Source: an uncultured Lachnospiraceae bacterium
Lineage (GTDB): Bacteria > Bacillota > Clostridia > Lachnospirales > Lachnospiraceae
Assembly (NCBI GenBank): GCA_910588295.1
Contig: CAJUQO010000001.1
Span: 87,911 to 151,910 of the forward strand
Reading direction: 5' to 3'
Length of the DNA stretch: 64,000 nt
Shown here: piece by piece, positions 20,401-27,895 of the stretch
Layout: each line of letters opens with the position of its first letter
How positions within the stretch are numbered: the stretch's first letter is position 1
Made by a program: the position numbers and the translations under genes
Notes under the pieces: generated by a model
The model's database searches: none
The model's input: the letters and a program-made list of their open reading frames with translations, nothing else
Told to the model about the DNA's origin: nothing

Positions 20401-20939
20401 TCTTCCAGATGCTGATAAGTGGTGGGCTTGCCGGACAGACCGAGATACAGGGGCAGATATTGTCTGTCCTTTCCCCGGAGCAGTCTTTCAAATGACGGGC
20501 TGGTGTACAGGCGGAAAGCCTCCCGCATATCTACACGGGCCAGGCGGACAAAACCGTCCAGGCTGCGGATCTCATTGCCGCCCGCCTGCACCTTCTCCTC
20601 GCCCACGCACACCGACACCGGGATGCTGACTTCTTCCAGAGAGCTGCTGATGGTAATGATCCCCTCAAAATCCTCGCCATTTTTCAGTCCGCGGGCATCA
20701 ATCACATAACGGATATGAATGGCATTTCCCGAAAATTTGTCTTTCTCCAGGACGATCCTCCTGTGAGAACTGGACATCATGCCTTTGATCCGGCTGTTAT
20801 CACTGGCGGCGAAAAAAAACTCGCCCTGCTCGCTGCCGTCTGTGTTCACGGTCAGTTCGAGGCTGCTATCGGACAGGATCAGCCGGGGGGCCTGATAGAT
20901 GAACCTGCCGTTTAAAAGCTGTTCCATTCTTCTCTTCAA
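17409..20939 (-). CDS. Very large uncharacterised protein (recalled as DUF5717), partner of the Hsp70-like protein
   Basis: 1176 residues without a signal peptide or clear membrane segment. The first 120 residues look like an immunoglobulin-like beta domain (LELTVNTDGSEQGEFFF through EDFEGIITISSSLEEVSIPV). Two more beta-rich stretches extend to about 300. From about 310 to 1000 the protein is almost purely helical, with clustered YLYLTMLHHEN and PLVIRALMQRRMYTEAF segments like a TPR or solenoid. A beta-rich C-terminal part (ITIYYRLVRGGAG) follows. TTG at 20939 is chosen since AGGTG lies seven bases upstream; an ATG at 20927 is the alternative. First gene of the operon 20939-15297, divergent from an aminotransferase. 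Function unknown. Confidence 0.75.
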   Translation of the reverse strand: MKRRMEQLLNGRFIYQAPRLILSDSSLELTVNTDGSEQGEFFFAASDNSRIKGMMSSSHRRIVLEKDKFSGNAIHIRYVIDARGLKNGEDFEGIITISSSLEEVSIPVSVCVGEEKVQAGGNEIRSLDGFVRLARVDMREAFRLYTSPSFERLLRGKDRQYLPLYLGLSGKPTTYQHLEEFLVAAGKKEAVSLRIDRDEKIFDDVKRSQKDTLYIYKNTWGYVRMEIEIEGDFIQVEKKVITSEDFIGSAYGLEYVVRRERLRKGRNYGRIFIHTVYGTLVYVLTVTAQGTRDAEAARRKKEEVFLNRQLLAYCMESIDAARWKENTVDCLREIENQGRMQPAQYLYLTMLHHENREMAEAVAACWPLKETVFGDDEGELEGLALYMKKKVGLLGVQEDIRERLYSLHERNLDSFPLLWVWLEENPEFTDTRRMLELEKMEQMDCISPYFYMAVWKIIHRDINQLKKLSPMILHTLLFAIHAGRLTEEMAVKTACLAQHEKRFRPIVYRVLCACYDVKPDREVLTAIVRLVMMERPERKEYFRWYALAVEEQIRMTGLYEYYIETMQMPFTEVFPQVIRLYFVYNNRLSDSQKAFVYANVIRNQETDKVTYMSYREAMGRFALEQLDKGRMNEDYALIYQEFIRRITGQRMAEAISGVMFTQKIVCADKKIRQVAVVSPYLCQEAVYPMRDGQAFVQLYTEDEEILFEDGMKRRYGVTVPCERQRLMDCDHYVAACQAEDARSFGLLVHSMAPRLEKMPVSKDNLASFLRIAEDDRFIGECRFMAGTRVLEYYTKHDKEEMPEKVLKLILEDEFAKRNKPLVIRALMQRRMYTEAFDIVTKYGYEHIDIRHLYTLCTRIIEETHYAENDELICLAFELFGKNKVNTAILTYLRDNYVGPLSVMNDIRDRLPDKNVDSKPMDEELLILSMYVRRPLRDPEKILKSYQRGETSRMVVESFLVYCAFNWFMADDAMPNRIGSQLERLVEEKEDCNPICRLAVLKDYTYRSEMDDRQREMVRVQLDWLHRHGIRFSFYQELPPELIQAYQLEDRLFIEEKASPGDKITIYYRLVRGGAGSEEFRCEPMKDMFQGIFVKEFLLFYGETVEYYLVREHGKERIRTEMRQAVREQVEVDGYTKYQMLNRILASRQLKRQEETDKLMLDYLKQDTLSEQIFTIL

Positions 20940-20963
20940 TATCTTTCACCTGCGCTTTATCTC

Positions 20964-20991
20964 TTGACTGGTAGATTATATTCGTTATAAT
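20964..20991 (+). promoter_or_regulatory. Promoter of the aminotransferase gene
   Basis: TTGACT, 16-base spacer, TATAAT on the plus strand. The same AT-rich stretch holds minus-strand TATAAT-like boxes for the divergent large-protein operon, so the two promoters overlap. Confidence 0.65.
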
Positions 20992-21009
20992 CTCTATATG
21001 TAGACACGC

Positions 21010-21060
21010 AACTGTTCAGTATCTCTACAGGATAAAAGCTTTGACCTGTGCTGAACAGTT
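21010..21060. repeat. Palindromic intergenic element (AACTGTTCAG / CTGAACAGTT) in the aminotransferase leader
   Basis: Perfect 10-bp arms at 21010-21019 and 21051-21060 enclose a second stem, ACAGG 21027-21031 with CCTGT 21044-21048. It is a copy of the dispersed family seen at 29980 and 55660, but with A and T swapped in both arms, so pairing is preserved. Lying between promoter and start codon, it will form in the leader RNA. Confidence 0.65.
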
Positions 21061-21122
21061 ACGACACAACTGTTATAAATTATACACGAATGCTTGCTGT
21101 GATGCAAGTAGAGAGGACAGAC

Positions 21123-22226
21123 ATGGGCGGTATGCTGAAACATAAAGACCATTTTCACGGAAGTGACCTTGAAAAGATTGAAGAACTCTATCATATAAAA
21201 AAGGAGGATATCACCAGCTTCAGCGCAAATGTGAACCCGCTGGGAATCAGTTTCCGGCTGAAATCGGCCCTGGCCGAGCATCTGGATGTGATTACCTCCT
21301 ATCCCGACCGGGAGTACACGGCCCTCCGGCAATGCATCGCCGGGTATGTGGGCGCCCGGACGGAAAACGTAATCGTGGGAAACGGCTCCACGGAACTGAT
21401 TTCCCTGTTTATCCAGATCCGACAGCCGAAAAAAGCTATGATCCTGGGGCCCACCTACTCGGAATATGAGCGGGAGATCTCTCTGGGAGGCGGTATGACC
21501 GTCTACTATCCCCTGAAAGAAGAACAGGATTTCGTGATGGATGTGGAGGATCTTTGCGGACGGCTTAATGATTCCCTGGAGCTTCTGGTGCTGTGCAATC
21601 CCAACAATCCCACCTCCTCGGCGGTAAAAAAGCAGGATATGCGCCGGATCCTGAATACCTGCATGGAGCACGGCATTTTCGTGATGGTAGACGAGACTTA
21701 TGTGGAATTCGCGCCGGATGTCCGGGAAATCTCCTCCGTGGCCCTCGCCAACGATTACGATAACCTCATCGTGCTGCGGGGCACATCCAAATTTTTCGCC
21801 GCGCCCGGGCTGCGCCTGGGGTACGCCATCACCGGAAACATGGATCTGATCCGGAAAATCAACACCCGGAAAAATCCCTGGACAATCAACTCTCTGGCGG
21901 AGCTGGCCGGACGGCTGATGCTCACCGATGACGAATATATCGAGCGTACCCGGAACCTGATCGGCAATGAGAGGGAACGGATCTGCCGGATTCTGGATCG
22001 ATGGGATTCGGTAAAATATTATAAGCCTTATGGGAATTTCATTCTTGTCAAGATCCTGAAAGAGCATGTGGACGCCCAGCTGGTTTTTGACTGCTGCATC
22101 CGCAAAGGGATGATGATCCGGAACTGCTCCAGCTTCCCCTTCCTGGATTCCCGCTATATCCGTTTCTGCGTGATGCAGCCGGAGCAGAACGCACGGCTTT
22201 TGGAAACTATGGGGGAAATGCTGTAA
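21123..22226 (+). CDS. PLP-dependent class I/II aminotransferase (HisC/CobD-like)
   Basis: About 367 residues of fold-type I PLP enzyme. Motifs are FSANVNPLG (as in CobD and HisC), NPNNPTSS, VDETYVEFAPD (PLP Asp region) and RGTSKFFAAPGLRLGY with the Schiff-base Lys. Histidinol-phosphate aminotransferase and L-threonine-phosphate decarboxylase share these, and sequence alone does not separate them; the haem/corrin operon elsewhere in the window makes a CobD-type role conceivable. The start at 21123 follows GAGAGG by seven bases; reading from 21048 would add 25 residues overlapping the palindrome. Preceded by its own promoter. Confidence 0.88.
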   Translation: MGGMLKHKDHFHGSDLEKIEELYHIKKEDITSFSANVNPLGISFRLKSALAEHLDVITSYPDREYTALRQCIAGYVGARTENVIVGNGSTELISLFIQIRQPKKAMILGPTYSEYEREISLGGGMTVYYPLKEEQDFVMDVEDLCGRLNDSLELLVLCNPNNPTSSAVKKQDMRRILNTCMEHGIFVMVDETYVEFAPDVREISSVALANDYDNLIVLRGTSKFFAAPGLRLGYAITGNMDLIRKINTRKNPWTINSLAELAGRLMLTDDEYIERTRNLIGNERERICRILDRWDSVKYYKPYGNFILVKILKEHVDAQLVFDCCIRKGMMIRNCSSFPFLDSRYIRFCVMQPEQNARLLETMGEML

Positions 22227-22242
22227 AGGGTTCCCCCCATCA

Positions 22243-23514
22243 TCATACCGCCTGCAGAGCTTGTTCCAGATCCGCCAGAATATCCTCCACATCCTCAATC
22301 CCGACAGACAGACGGATCAGCTCGGGAAGAACTCCCGCCTCCATAAGCTGCTGCTCGTTGAGCTGTCTGTGGGTGTGGCTGGCCGGATGCAGGACGCAGG
22401 TGCGGGCGTCGGCCACGTGAGTCACGATGGCAATCATTTTCAGGGCGTTAGTAAAACGCATGGCTCCTTCTCTGCCGCCTTTGGGGCCAAAAGAAAGCAC
22501 GCCGCAGACGCCGTTCGGCAGGTATTTCCGGGCCAGATCATAGTATTTATCCCCTTCCAGGCCCGCATATTCTACCCAGGCCACCTTCTCATGGTTCTTT
22601 AAATAGTCAGCGACTTTCTGCGCATTCTCACAGTGGCGCGCCATACGCAGATGTAAAGTCTCCAGGCCCACATTGGTCAGGAAGGCGTTCATCGGGGACT
22701 GGCAGGCGCCCATATCCCGGGTGAGCTGGGCCACGATCTTCTGGATATAGCCGCATTTCCCGAATTTTTCCGCATATACGATACCATGGTAAGACTCGTC
22801 CGGGGTGGTCAGGCCGGGATAACGGTCTTTATGGGCCATCCAGTCAAAATTGCCGCTGTCCACCACGCAGCCGCCCACGGCCATGGCGTGGCCGTCCATG
22901 TATTTTGTGGTGGAATGGGTCACGATATCGGCCCCGAAGCTAAAGGGGGTGCAGTTGATAGGCGTGGCAAAAGTATTGTCCACGATCAGCGGACAGCCGT
23001 GCCTGTGGGCCAGCCGGGCGAATTTCTCTATATCCAGCACGGAACCGGCAGGATTGGCGATGGTCTCCCCGAATACCGCCTTTGTCTCCGGGCGGAAATA
23101 TCGTTCCAGCTCCTCCTCTGGCAGATCCTGATCTGCCAGAGTACAGGCAATACCGAAACGTTTCAGCGTGACGTTCAGCAGGTTGGAGGTGCCGCCGTAT
23201 ACCTTGGCGGCGCAGACGATGTGATCTCCGGCCTCACAGATATTGGTCACGGCGTACAGTGTGGCCGCCTGCCCCGAGGATGTCAGCGTGGCCGCCACGC
23301 CGCCCTCCAGAGCGCAGATCTTCTTCGCCACGGCGTCGCAGGTGGGGTTGGCCAGGCGGGTATAGAAATATCCCTCTGCCTCCAGGTCAAAGAGCTTGCC
23401 CATCTCCTCGCTGGTGTCATATTTGAACGTGGTGCTCTGGGTGATCGGCAGGACACGGGCTTCGCCGTTTTTTGGTGTGTAGCCGCCCTGCACGCAGATA
23501 GTGGATTTTTTCAT
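22243..23514 (-). CDS. metY: O-acetylhomoserine aminocarboxypropyltransferase / sulfhydrylase
   Basis: PLP enzyme making homocysteine from O-acetylhomoserine and sulfide. 423 residues, the longer MetY form rather than the 380-residue cystathionine synthase form. Markers are the TLTSSGQAATLYAV loop, PLP Lys in THSTTKYMDGH near residue 207, the MetY-specific insertion YPGLTTPDESYHGIVYAEKFG (split over residues 233-253) and HPASHTHRQL near the C terminus. It is convergent with the aminotransferase and has its own promoter. No SAM riboswitch or T-box is visible in the short leader. Confidence 0.94.
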   Translation of the reverse strand: MKKSTICVQGGYTPKNGEARVLPITQSTTFKYDTSEEMGKLFDLEAEGYFYTRLANPTCDAVAKKICALEGGVAATLTSSGQAATLYAVTNICEAGDHIVCAAKVYGGTSNLLNVTLKRFGIACTLADQDLPEEELERYFRPETKAVFGETIANPAGSVLDIEKFARLAHRHGCPLIVDNTFATPINCTPFSFGADIVTHSTTKYMDGHAMAVGGCVVDSGNFDWMAHKDRYPGLTTPDESYHGIVYAEKFGKCGYIQKIVAQLTRDMGACQSPMNAFLTNVGLETLHLRMARHCENAQKVADYLKNHEKVAWVEYAGLEGDKYYDLARKYLPNGVCGVLSFGPKGGREGAMRFTNALKMIAIVTHVADARTCVLHPASHTHRQLNEQQLMEAGVLPELIRLSVGIEDVEDILADLEQALQAV

Positions 23515-23544
23515 GGTCGCTCCTCTCTTTTGTCTTTTTATGAC

Positions 23545-23573
23545 AGTGTATCACCCGAAAGCATTTCTTTCAA
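23545..23573 (-). promoter_or_regulatory. Promoter of metY
   Basis: Minus-strand TTGAAA, 17-base spacer, TACACT, about 30 bases before the metY start. It lies just past the stop codon of an upstream gene remnant. Confidence 0.6.
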
Positions 23574-23582
23574 CCCGCGAAT

Positions 23583-23726
23583 TCATTCCCAATACCAGGG
23601 AATCTCCTCCGGCTTCAGATCCTCATCCGGCTTTGGCATATATCTCCGGAATATTTTTTCCATAGGCACGGAAACCAGCAGACAGAGGAGCCCCGGCAGC
23701 GCATAGGCCGCAAAGTCTGCATTTTT
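23583..23726 (-). pseudogene. C-terminal remnant of a membrane protein gene
   Basis: 47 codons open without a start, preceded by an in-frame TAA. The peptide has one membrane segment (FAAYALPGLLCLLVSV) followed by a charged tail with PKPDEDLKPEEIPWYWE. The composition and abrupt beginning suggest the tail of a transporter-type membrane protein whose body is deleted. I do not recognise the family. Confidence 0.45.
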
Positions 23727-23794
23727 TTATCCCCTCTTTTTTCTTTATGATAGCAATTTACTTCCCTTTTTTCGTGCAGATTGATCTATAAAAA

Positions 23795-23827
23795 ATGCAC
23801 TTTCGCCTAATTTTTTAAAAAGTGCAT
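23795..23827. repeat. Inverted repeat ATGCACTTT / AAAGTGCAT
   Basis: Perfect 9-bp arms with a 15-base T-rich loop in the AT-rich gap between the membrane-protein remnant and the pduB-like gene. It could terminate a lost transcript; no gene now uses it. Confidence 0.45.
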
Positions 23828-23850
23828 GAATAATATGGATATATCCCCGT

Positions 23851-23862
23851 CTGAACTGTTAC
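23851..23862. repeat. Half-copy of the dispersed palindrome (CTGAACTGTTAC)
   Basis: One intact 12-base arm identical to the right arms at 29997-30008 and 55679-55690 apart from flanks. The partner arm is missing, so it cannot fold as the full copies do. Confidence 0.5.
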
Positions 23863-23892
23863 ATTTTATATTCTTTTCTCCTCCCCCCGAAA

Positions 23893-23921
23893 TTGACTTT
23901 TCTTCCGTCTTCTCCTATAAT
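23893..23921 (+). promoter_or_regulatory. Strong promoter of the pduB-like gene
   Basis: TTGACT, 17-base spacer, TATAAT. Transcription should begin near 23928, giving a leader of about 67 bases that contains the hairpin at 23954-23978. Confidence 0.8.
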
Positions 23922-23953
23922 GGAAAACAATAAAAAACGCAGAACAAACCAAT

Positions 23954-23978
23954 GGCCTGTGCATCGGCTGCACAGGCC
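23954..23978 (+). promoter_or_regulatory. Leader hairpin before the pduB-like gene
   Basis: GGCCTGTGCA, TCGGC loop, TGCACAGGCC: a perfect 10-bp stem ending four bases before the GAGG ribosome site. No T tract follows, so it is not an ordinary terminator. It may stabilise the message or bind a regulator. Confidence 0.6.
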
Positions 23979-23994
23979 GCCAGTGAGGATATTT

Positions 23995-24708
23995 ATGAAT
24001 ATACAGGACATTTCCACCAACTGTACCCTGACGGAATTTGTCGGAACGGCGGTTCTGGATTCCATCGGACTGGTGATCGGCGGTGTAGACGAACAGCTCC
24101 AAAAAGCCATGGGCATTCCCGATAAATACCGGGCCCTGGGGGTGTTCAGCTCCCGTACCGGCGCCGCCGGACAGATCACGGCGGTGGATGACGCCGTCAA
24201 GGCCACCAATACCTCCGTTCTCTCCATTGAGCTTCCCCGGGATACGAAGGGCTGGGGCGGCCACGGCAACTATATCGTGCTGGGCGGAGAGAATGTGGAG
24301 GAAGCCCGCCACGCCATAGAGCTGGCCCTGGAGCTTACCAACCGCAACGCCGGGGAGCTTTATATCAGCCAGGCCGGACATCTGGAGTTTGCCTATTCCG
24401 CCCGCTCGGGGGAAGCCCTTCAAATGGCCTTTAACGCCCCGTCGGGGGAGGCTTTCGGTTTCTTATGCGGCTCTCCCGCCGCCATCGGCCTTGTCATGGC
24501 CGACCGGGCCCTAAAATCCGCCGATGTGAAAATCATCTCCTACATGACGCCAAACCGGGGTACCAGCCATTCCAATGAGGTTATCGTGGCAGTCACCGGG
24601 GACGCCAGCGCCGTCAGAGAATCGGTGCTGACGGCCAGGGAGATCGGTCTGCAGCTCCTGATCGCCATGGGCAGCTACCCGGAGATTCCGGGGACGCCCT
24701 ATCTGTAA
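23995..24708 (+). CDS. Bacterial microcompartment shell protein, PduB type (tandem BMC domains)
   Basis: About 237 residues matching the PduB/EtuB trimeric shell protein throughout: TLTEFVGTAV, GVFSSRTGAAG, DDAVKATNTSVLSIELPRDTKG, HGNYIVLGG, SQAGHLEFAYSARSGEAL, LMADRALKSADV, GTSHSNEVIVAVTGDASAV. Residues 10-110 and 120-235 are the two BMC domains. Start at 23995 follows GAGG by 7 bases; the N-terminal extension of enteric PduB is absent, as in the shorter PduB' form. No enzyme, other shell gene or regulator of a microcompartment is near. It has its own strong promoter and terminator, so it is expressed as a single gene. Its role without a visible locus is unclear; shell genes elsewhere in the genome are possible. 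Confidence 0.92.
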   Translation: MNIQDISTNCTLTEFVGTAVLDSIGLVIGGVDEQLQKAMGIPDKYRALGVFSSRTGAAGQITAVDDAVKATNTSVLSIELPRDTKGWGGHGNYIVLGGENVEEARHAIELALELTNRNAGELYISQAGHLEFAYSARSGEALQMAFNAPSGEAFGFLCGSPAAIGLVMADRALKSADVKIISYMTPNRGTSHSNEVIVAVTGDASAVRESVLTAREIGLQLLIAMGSYPEIPGTPYL

Positions 24709-24712
24709 AATC

Positions 24713-24764
24713 AAAAACTGCCGTGGGACACAGTCTGTACAGAGACGCCCCACGGCAGTTTTTT
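24713..24764. terminator. Bidirectional terminator after the pduB-like gene
   Basis: AAAACTGCCGTGGG pairs with CCCACGGCAGTTTT, followed by T6 on the plus strand and a T-rich run on the minus strand. It serves the shell gene and the convergent M64 peptidase gene. Confidence 0.85.
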
Positions 24765-24798
24765 GCTTTTCTTTCAAATTTTGTTTTACTGACTTCCT

Positions 24799-26040
24799 TT
24801 ATCGTCTGCGTCTGCGGCCCTTTCCCTGCCAGTTGGCCACCACGAGCAACGCGGCGGAAACCATAAATATCGCTGCCGCCGTCGACATGCTGACATCGTC
24901 ATCCGACGGATTCACGGAAACGGATTCTCCAGGTACGGACTGTTCGGCACCGGAGGATCTGGAACCGTCTCCCAGAGCTTCTTCCGCAGGCAGATCGGCC
25001 CCGTGACCGGTCTCCGCCCCGGAGCCGCCCATGACGCTGTCCCGCCCGACCGTCCCCACCAGGCTTTCCTGCCCCGGACGGTCCCCGGAATCCCCGTCTC
25101 CGACCAGAGCACCGCCCGCGTTTTCCTCTTCCCTGTTCCCCAGCAGTTTTTGGACGGCTTCCGGGGAGGACTGCTCACAGACAGCCTCTCGGATAGCTTC
25201 CTTGCACACGTCGCAAAATTCATATTCTTTACCCAGATACTGCATCTTACAGTTTTCGGACGGTTTGTACCACCCCGCCCTGCCATCGGTATAAGGATAT
25301 ACGCCCACGCCGTCTATGCCCACATAACTGCTCCACCGGACTTTTTCCGGGTCGCTCTCCGTAGTCATATTAGGCGCCTCCTCGGCATACTCGTCCCCGG
25401 CCCAGTATTCGTCGGCCAGCTTGGCCACCGTATGGCCCAGCTCGTGGAGCAGGATCTCCATGGAGCTCTCATGGAGGGAAGCCACGCAGATATTCCCTCC
25501 GCTGCCCCCGTACACATTGGAATTGACGAGCAGGATACTGTAATCCGCTGCCGGCAGGATCGTCTCCTGCATCGCCTCCACCTTCTCCTCATCCTCGGGC
25601 TCCAGGCTCAGCAGCCGCTGCATCCCATAGCTCCAGAAATGGCTGCCGAAATATGTATCGCGGGAGTCCAGATTGGCCTCCAGCACATCTCCGGCCCGGT
25701 CGCCCAGAGCGCCGGATTCCACGGAAACCGTACCATAGGCATAGATCTTGCACAGCCCGGACAGCTCGTCATAGGGAGACGTCTGCATAGCATAAACGGC
25801 GGCAGCCCTGGCCTGCTCATAAAACAGCTTCTGCTCATCTGCCGTAAATCCGTCGCCGAAAATCAACAGCACAAAAGCATCCTCGTCTGCCAGATCTGTG
25901 TCGCCATAAACCAGCATCGGCTGCCCGGCCGTCTCCAGATCGGAGGCCCGCACATGGCCCCCGACGTTTGACAGGCAGAGCATCACCGAACCGATCACGG
26001 CAGCCCATATTAAATTTCTCTGGTGTTTTCTTTCAGCCAC
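24799..26040 (-). CDS. Secreted, membrane-anchored M64 (IgA-peptidase-like) metallopeptidase
   Basis: 413 residues. N-terminal signal segment (NLIWAAVIGSVMLCLSNVGG), then a peptidase M64 domain: LLIFGDGFTADEQKLFYEQA near 55 and the zinc site HELGHTVAKLADEYW near 200 (HExxH with the family's downstream Asp). CKMQYLGKEYEFCDVCKEA is the conserved Cys-rich end of the domain. Residues 290-380 are low-complexity Gly/Ser/Glu linker. The C terminus is a hydrophobic helix followed by GKGRRRRR, a sortase-like topology without a recognisable LPxTG, so membrane retention is more likely. GTG start with GAGG 10 bases upstream; it overlaps the 3' end of the M24 peptidase gene by 31 bases, implying translational coupling. 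Substrate unknown. Confidence 0.85.
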   Translation of the reverse strand: MAERKHQRNLIWAAVIGSVMLCLSNVGGHVRASDLETAGQPMLVYGDTDLADEDAFVLLIFGDGFTADEQKLFYEQARAAAVYAMQTSPYDELSGLCKIYAYGTVSVESGALGDRAGDVLEANLDSRDTYFGSHFWSYGMQRLLSLEPEDEEKVEAMQETILPAADYSILLVNSNVYGGSGGNICVASLHESSMEILLHELGHTVAKLADEYWAGDEYAEEAPNMTTESDPEKVRWSSYVGIDGVGVYPYTDGRAGWYKPSENCKMQYLGKEYEFCDVCKEAIREAVCEQSSPEAVQKLLGNREEENAGGALVGDGDSGDRPGQESLVGTVGRDSVMGGSGAETGHGADLPAEEALGDGSRSSGAEQSVPGESVSVNPSDDDVSMSTAAAIFMVSAALLVVANWQGKGRRRRR

Positions 26041-27830
26041 AGACGATCTTCCTCATCCAGACAGGGGGCCATGGTCTCATATACCATGCGGTGATAATTA
26101 TTCAGATTCTCCCTGTCCTCTTTACTCATCATTTCAGGCAGAATAGCGTCCAGATCAATCGGAACATAGGTAATATTCTCAAAACGCATAAACTGCCCAT
26201 ATTCATTCTTACTGTCTTTGACACAGACCAGCTCGTTTTCAATACGGATACCATACCGGCCCTCCATATAAACGCCCGGCTCATCCGTAGTCACCATGCC
26301 CTCCTCGAGCACCGTCGCCGAATCCTTCCGCATACGCCAGCGGAAACCGTTGGGGCCCTCATGGACATTGAGCAGATAGCCGTTTCCATGACCCGTGCCG
26401 CATTTATAATCGATTCCCTGCTTCCACAACGGCGCGCGGCAGAGAATGTCCAAATTCAACCCCGAACACCCATGAAGGAACCGGGCATTGGCCAGAGCCA
26501 GATTGCCGATACACACGCTGGTGTACATCCGTTTTTCCTCGTCGGTGAGGCTGCCCAGTACGATTGTCCTGGTAATATCCGTGGAACCTTCCCGATAATG
26601 GCCGCCGGAATCCACCAACAGCAGCCCCTCCGGCTTTAATTCCACGTTGCTCTTCTCTCCGGGCTGGTAGTGCATCATGGCCGCATTTGGGCCGTAAGCC
26701 GCAATCGTCTCAAAAGACAGATCCAGAAAGCCCGGCTGGCGGCGTCTGCACCCGGCCAGATATTCACTGGCGGACAGCTCCGTGATTGTCTCTTTGCCCA
26801 CATGTTCTTTGACCCAGCGTATGAAATGGATCACAGCCGCCGCATCCTGTACATGGGCCTTTCGGATATTTTCAAGCTCCACCGGATTTTTGATTGCTTT
26901 CATCCTCTGCTCGGGATTCACCTGATCAACGATCTGATATTCGTCCAGGATACTGTTCAGCAGACTGTAATTGACGGATTTTTTGTCCAGCAGGATCCGG
27001 TTATAAGGGGGCAGATCCCCTAAAGTCTGATATACCTCTTCATAGGGACGCACCTGCACCTGCTGTTCTTTCAGATATGCCTGTACCTCCTCGCCCAGCA
27101 CCCCCATGTCCGCATACCAGGTGCACCAGTTTTCCCCCATCAGCAGGTAGGACATGACCACCGGCACATGGGGAATGTCATTTCCCCGGATATTTAAAAT
27201 CCAGGCGATATCGCACAGGTCGGACAGCAGATGGAGGTTGGCCCCCGCCTTTTTCATCTCAGCGCGCACATCAGCCAGCTTCTCCTTCGCGGATCTTCCC
27301 GCATAGCGTTCCTCAAGGATCCAGGCCGGATGCACCGGGAAAGACGGCCTGTCCTTCCACAACTGCCCCACCAGATCCTCCGATGTATGGAGCCGGGCCT
27401 GCTTTTTCTCGACGATCTTCGCGTATTTTTCACCGTCCACGGCGCTGACCACCCGCCCGTCAAAGGCCAGGCAGCCGCCCTCCTCCAAATGGCGCTCCAC
27501 ATATTCCCGTATCGTGGGCACGCCCTCCTCCTCCATTTTCTGGAGAATGATGCCGGTGCCGCGAAGCTCCGCGGCCGCCTGGATGAAATACCGTCCGTCC
27601 GTCCACAGACACGCCTCCTCCCGGCTGATCACCGCCGTTCCCGCCGATCCGCTGAAACCGGTAATATATTTTCTGGTACAAAAATGGGCGTCCACATACT
27701 CCGACCCGTGATAATCCTCCGTGGGAATGACCACCATGGAAATCCCCTTCTCACGCATAAGACCGCGCAGCGCCTCCACACGCGAGCGGATCACTGCTCC
27801 TTCATCCCTGCTCTCGCCATTCTGCTTCAT
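26010..27830 (-). CDS. Aminopeptidase P family protein (M24, Xaa-Pro aminopeptidase)
   Basis: Cytosolic metallopeptidase of about 606 residues that removes an N-terminal residue before proline. It is the long eukaryote-like form with two creatinase N-domains (1-165, 166-310), a C-terminal M24 domain, and a short extra tail (DLDAILPEMMSKEDRENLNN). Metal ligands are seen in LLVDSGGHYREGSTDITRT (both Asp), TGHGNGYLLNVHEGP (His), EPGVYMEGRYGIRIENE (two Glu). ATG at 27830 is preferred because AGGAGG lies upstream; the longer reading to 27944 would overlap larC. Positioned between larC and the M64 peptidase gene, all on one strand. Confidence 0.93.
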   Translation of the reverse strand: MKQNGESRDEGAVIRSRVEALRGLMREKGISMVVIPTEDYHGSEYVDAHFCTRKYITGFSGSAGTAVISREEACLWTDGRYFIQAAAELRGTGIILQKMEEEGVPTIREYVERHLEEGGCLAFDGRVVSAVDGEKYAKIVEKKQARLHTSEDLVGQLWKDRPSFPVHPAWILEERYAGRSAKEKLADVRAEMKKAGANLHLLSDLCDIAWILNIRGNDIPHVPVVMSYLLMGENWCTWYADMGVLGEEVQAYLKEQQVQVRPYEEVYQTLGDLPPYNRILLDKKSVNYSLLNSILDEYQIVDQVNPEQRMKAIKNPVELENIRKAHVQDAAAVIHFIRWVKEHVGKETITELSASEYLAGCRRRQPGFLDLSFETIAAYGPNAAMMHYQPGEKSNVELKPEGLLLVDSGGHYREGSTDITRTIVLGSLTDEEKRMYTSVCIGNLALANARFLHGCSGLNLDILCRAPLWKQGIDYKCGTGHGNGYLLNVHEGPNGFRWRMRKDSATVLEEGMVTTDEPGVYMEGRYGIRIENELVCVKDSKNEYGQFMRFENITYVPIDLDAILPEMMSKEDRENLNNYHRMVYETMAPCLDEEDRLWLKENTREI

Positions 27831-27895
27831 GGCCCCTATCCTCCTGTTCTTTCCGTCACTGTCACGCACCGAGATAAAAAAATCCTCCGTACATT

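Noticed and set aside
22209-22240. Terminator between the aminotransferase and metY
   Set aside because: GGGGGAA/TTCCCCC can pair around the stop codon, but there is no T tract on either strand; too weak to call.
20994-22298. 434-codon minus-strand frame opposite the aminotransferase
   Set aside because: Antisense to a gene with all PLP motifs, and it runs through the leader palindrome and promoter; no family resemblance.
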